A program made the translations under genes and the position numbers. Shown here piece after piece: positions 32,571 to 32,782 of a stretch of 32,782 bases of DNA. The stretch comes from FEN-1191 sp964528845. GTDB taxonomy: Bacteria; Pseudomonadota; Gammaproteobacteria; Steroidobacterales; Steroidobacteraceae. The stretch covers positions 1-32,782 of the forward strand of contig CAZGVE010000035.1 in assembly GCA_964528845.1 (NCBI GenBank), written 5' to 3'. The notes beneath the pieces are model-generated. The model made no database searches. It saw nothing but the letters and a program-made list of their open reading frames with translations, and had not been told where the DNA came from. Positions within the stretch are counted from its first letter, which is position 1. The number at the start of each line of letters is the position of its first letter.

Positions 32571-32782
32571 TCAAGGCTTCACGAACCGAAAGGCGAAGCG
32601 ATCGGTCTTGCCCTTGATCGAGGGATCGAACGCTTTGATCGAGTGCGGATCATCCTTGTTCGCGAGCATGGTGCTTTCCGCGTCCAGTACAAAGCCGGAC
32701 GCCTCCACCTCCTCGCGAACGGATGCTGGCTCAATCCGATGCAGCGACTGGGCGTCGCTCGTGCCCGCCCCGACGGCGGCGG
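32571..32782 (-). CDS. C-terminal part of a class I methyltransferase (COG4798-like)
   Basis: Partial: 69 codons plus stop, with the N-terminus beyond the right edge. The visible part has TSDAQSLHRIEPASVREEVE, AGFVLDAEST-type wording (SGFVLDAES here), MLANKDDPHS and FDPSIKGKTDRFAFRFVKP. This closely resembles the tail of the predicted SAM-dependent methyltransferases of the COG4798 group, in which a His and an Asp-rich loop precede FDP-I-G-TD-F. The SAM-binding part is not in the window. Substrate unknown. Confidence 0.65.
   Translation of the reverse strand, partial: AAVGAGTSDAQSLHRIEPASVREEVEASGFVLDAESTMLANKDDPHSIKAFDPSIKGKTDRFAFRFVKP

Noticed and set aside
32098..32574. Minus-strand open frame of 158 codons across the tetR promoter
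   Set aside because: It overlaps the 5' end of tetR in another frame and crosses its promoter; the sequence is low-complexity and unlike any family.

Overview
The window is GC-rich, densely packed bacterial chromosome. Full-length single-chain PurL, EttA, MltF, TadA, NrdR and a DUF1820 protein point to a Gammaproteobacterium. The PEP-CTERM-like secreted protein, the RND pump style and the old-yellow-enzyme/photolyase pair would fit a free-living Steroidobacterales/Nevskiales/Xanthomonadales-type lineage, but that placement is inference. No CRISPR array, integrase, transposase, insertion sequence or rRNA was seen.

Left part (1-13.7 kb), mostly housekeeping. A minus-strand series reads, in transcription order: histone-deacetylase-like amidohydrolase, glyA, nrdR, ribD, ribE and a secreted retropepsin-like aspartic protease cut by the left edge. 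Spacings are short or overlapping, so one-carbon metabolism, ribonucleotide reductase control and riboflavin synthesis appear linked. Divergent from it lie ettA and a DUF4145 zinc-ribbon protein. These converge on a DUF1820-purL pair. An orphan type VI secretion FHA protein (TagH-like) is divergent from DUF1820-purL.

Middle part (13.7-23 kb). A minus-strand RND efflux pump and its membrane fusion protein overlap by 4 bases and have a structured leader; no outer-membrane partner is present. Then come tRNA-Ser(CGA), mltF, tadA, and an old-yellow-enzyme flavoprotein overlapping a CPD-type photolyase by 4 bases.

Right part (23-32.8 kb), accessory in character, with lower-GC patches. It holds a hypothetical protein with a 16-residue tandem repeat, a DUF1289 protein whose 3' end overlaps a PEP-CTERM-like secreted protein by 50 bp, a Tat-exported GH79 glycosidase, a 165-residue hypothetical, a secreted protein built from an exact 48-residue W-x6-W repeat, a class V aminotransferase and an SRPBCC protein. 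It ends with a tightly overlapped operon tetR - two-domain glyoxalase/VOC - PhnB-type VOC - RibD_C reductase. That operon's promoter has a perfect 14-bp operator palindrome between the -35 and -10 boxes. The right edge cuts a methyltransferase, and a short VOC-domain remnant lies beside it.

Most noteworthy are the self-regulated VOC/reductase operon with a near-leaderless regulator, the 48-residue repeat protein, the orphan TagH, the GH79/PEP-CTERM pair, and the protease coupled to riboflavin synthase. None of these can be called novel without database searches.
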